In this document: positions 7,418 to 8,166 of the stretch, piece after piece
Position numbering within the stretch: position 1 is the first letter of the stretch
How the letters are laid out: each line of letters opens with the position of its first letter
Source of the DNA: Flavimaricola sp.
GTDB lineage: Bacteria; Pseudomonadota; Alphaproteobacteria; Rhodobacterales; Rhodobacteraceae
Direction of reading: 5' to 3'
Assembly: GCA_023300365.1 (NCBI GenBank)
Contig: JALZWD010000433.1
Coordinates: 1-8,166, forward strand
DNA length: 8,166 bases
Notes under the pieces: model-generated
Told to the model about the DNA's origin: nothing
Seen by the model: only the letters and a program-made list of their open reading frames with translations
Database searches by the model: none
Program-made: the position numbers and the translations under genes

Positions 7418-8166
7418 GCCGTTTGAGAGCGGCGTTCGCGCCACAGCGTGAACAACCCCGCCCCCACCACGATCATGGCGCCGAGGGCCACATGAGGTTC
7501 GAGGACCTCGCCAAACACCCAGATGCCGATGGCCGAGCCAAAGACCAATTGCAGATAGGCAAAGGGTTGGACGGCGCTGGCCTCGGCGACCTCGTAGGTT
7601 TTGATGAGCAAATAATGCCCGGTTGAGCCCAGCAGGCAGAGCAGCCCCATCCAAAGCCAATCGCGACCGAGCATCGGCTCCCAGAACCACACACCGACGA
7701 GGGTGAGGGCGATTGCGCCGGTGGTGCCGGTCCAGAAAAAGCTGGTGGCGGCGGTGTCTTGGCGGGCGGCATAGCGGGTGAGCAAACTGTAGAGCGCAAA
7801 CATCAACGCAGAGGCCAAGGGCACGGCTGCGGCGGGGGCAAACACGGTGCGGCCCGGTTGCAAGATCACCATCACACCGCAAAAGCCCAGCGCGATGGCA
7901 ACCACACGCAGCCAGCCGACGCGTTCGCCCAAGACCGGGCCAGAGAGAGCGGCGATAATCAACGGATAGCAGGCAAAGATCGCCAAACTTTCGACAAGGC
8001 CAAGCAACACAAATGCCAGCACCATGACGCAGATTTCAAATGCCAAGAGCAGGCCGCGAAAGCCCTGCAACAGCGGCTGTTTTGTGGCGGCGGCCGCGCG
8101 GATTGAGCCCGCTTGTCGGCGCGCAATCGAAAGGACAAAGGCGGCAAAGAACCAATAGCGGATCAT
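7414..8166 (-). CDS. EamA/DMT-superfamily transporter, 5' end beyond the window
   Basis: An inner-membrane protein of the drug/metabolite transporter superfamily, made of two EamA repeats of five helices. Nine hydrophobic segments can be seen, at about 4-14, 39-57, 58-80, 86-102, 108-132, 140-161, 169-193, 199-221 and 225-242. The full family has ten, so the first helix is missing and the Met at the window edge (8166) is most likely internal (family length about 290-300; 250 residues seen here). Useful marks are ACYPLIIAALSGPVLGE (65-81) at the end of the first repeat and the second-repeat EVAEASAVQPFAYLQLVFG (192-210), where prolines break the helix as in other EamA proteins. Basic residues follow the last helix (RERR). 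Substrate cannot be told; relatives export amino acids, riboflavin or other metabolites. Its stop codon shares CTAG with the slt stop. Confidence 0.87.
   Translation of the reverse strand: MIRYWFFAAFVLSIARRQAGSIRAAAATKQPLLQGFRGLLLAFEICVMVLAFVLLGLVESLAIFACYPLIIAALSGPVLGERVGWLRVVAIALGFCGVMVILQPGRTVFAPAAAVPLASALMFALYSLLTRYAARQDTAATSFFWTGTTGAIALTLVGVWFWEPMLGRDWLWMGLLCLLGSTGHYLLIKTYEVAEASAVQPFAYLQLVFGSAIGIWVFGEVLEPHVALGAMIVVGAGLFTLWRERRSQTA

Noticed and set aside
6743..7882. Long minus-strand open frame (379 codons) spanning slt and the transporter
   Set aside because: It overlaps two well-supported genes in other frames, is rich in arginine, proline and histidine as GC-rich shadow frames are, and shows no recognisable motif.

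Overview
The window is made of two unrelated pieces of bacterial DNA joined head to head. Bases 1 to about 690 are AT-rich (about 40% GC by eye) and gammaproteobacterial in character. They hold a divergent pair: the 5' part of a 6-pyruvoyl-tetrahydropterin synthase-like gene on the minus strand, and the first 92 codons of gltX (glutamyl-tRNA synthetase) on the plus strand. From about base 709 to the end the DNA is GC-rich (about 60%). It carries an ordinary housekeeping block that looks like a marine Rhodobacteraceae (Roseobacter-type alphaproteobacterium), judged from protein character and gene company.

The join falls in an 18-base stretch (691-708) that reads naturally both as gltX codons on the plus strand and as aminotransferase codons on the minus strand. 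Both genes are cut there: GltX loses everything after residue 92, and the aminotransferase loses its C-terminal part, including the substrate-binding arginine region. Two essential-type genes from different lineages broken at one short shared word is the signature of a metagenome assembly chimera. It is not good evidence for a real fusion or a new system.

The alphaproteobacterial block runs as follows. On the minus strand, smpB (trans-translation), sseA (3-mercaptopyruvate sulfurtransferase) and the aspartate/aromatic aminotransferase probably form one transcription unit; the last two overlap by one base (TAATG). Divergent from smpB, on the plus strand, is a YcaQ-type DNA crosslink glycosylase gene. 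It is bracketed by two related palindromes, one just before its start and one just after its stop. It converges on dapA (lysine/diaminopimelate synthesis, minus strand). dapA is divergent from slt, a periplasmic soluble lytic murein transglycosylase on the plus strand. slt converges on an EamA/DMT-family membrane transporter on the minus strand, and their stop codons share a CTAG. The transporter runs off the right edge.

There is no RNA gene, CRISPR array, insertion sequence, prophage or defence island visible. No gene-free stretch exceeds 300 bases. The points most worth a second look are the chimeric junction, the paired palindromes around the YcaQ gene, and the missing zinc-binding histidines in the PTPS-like protein.
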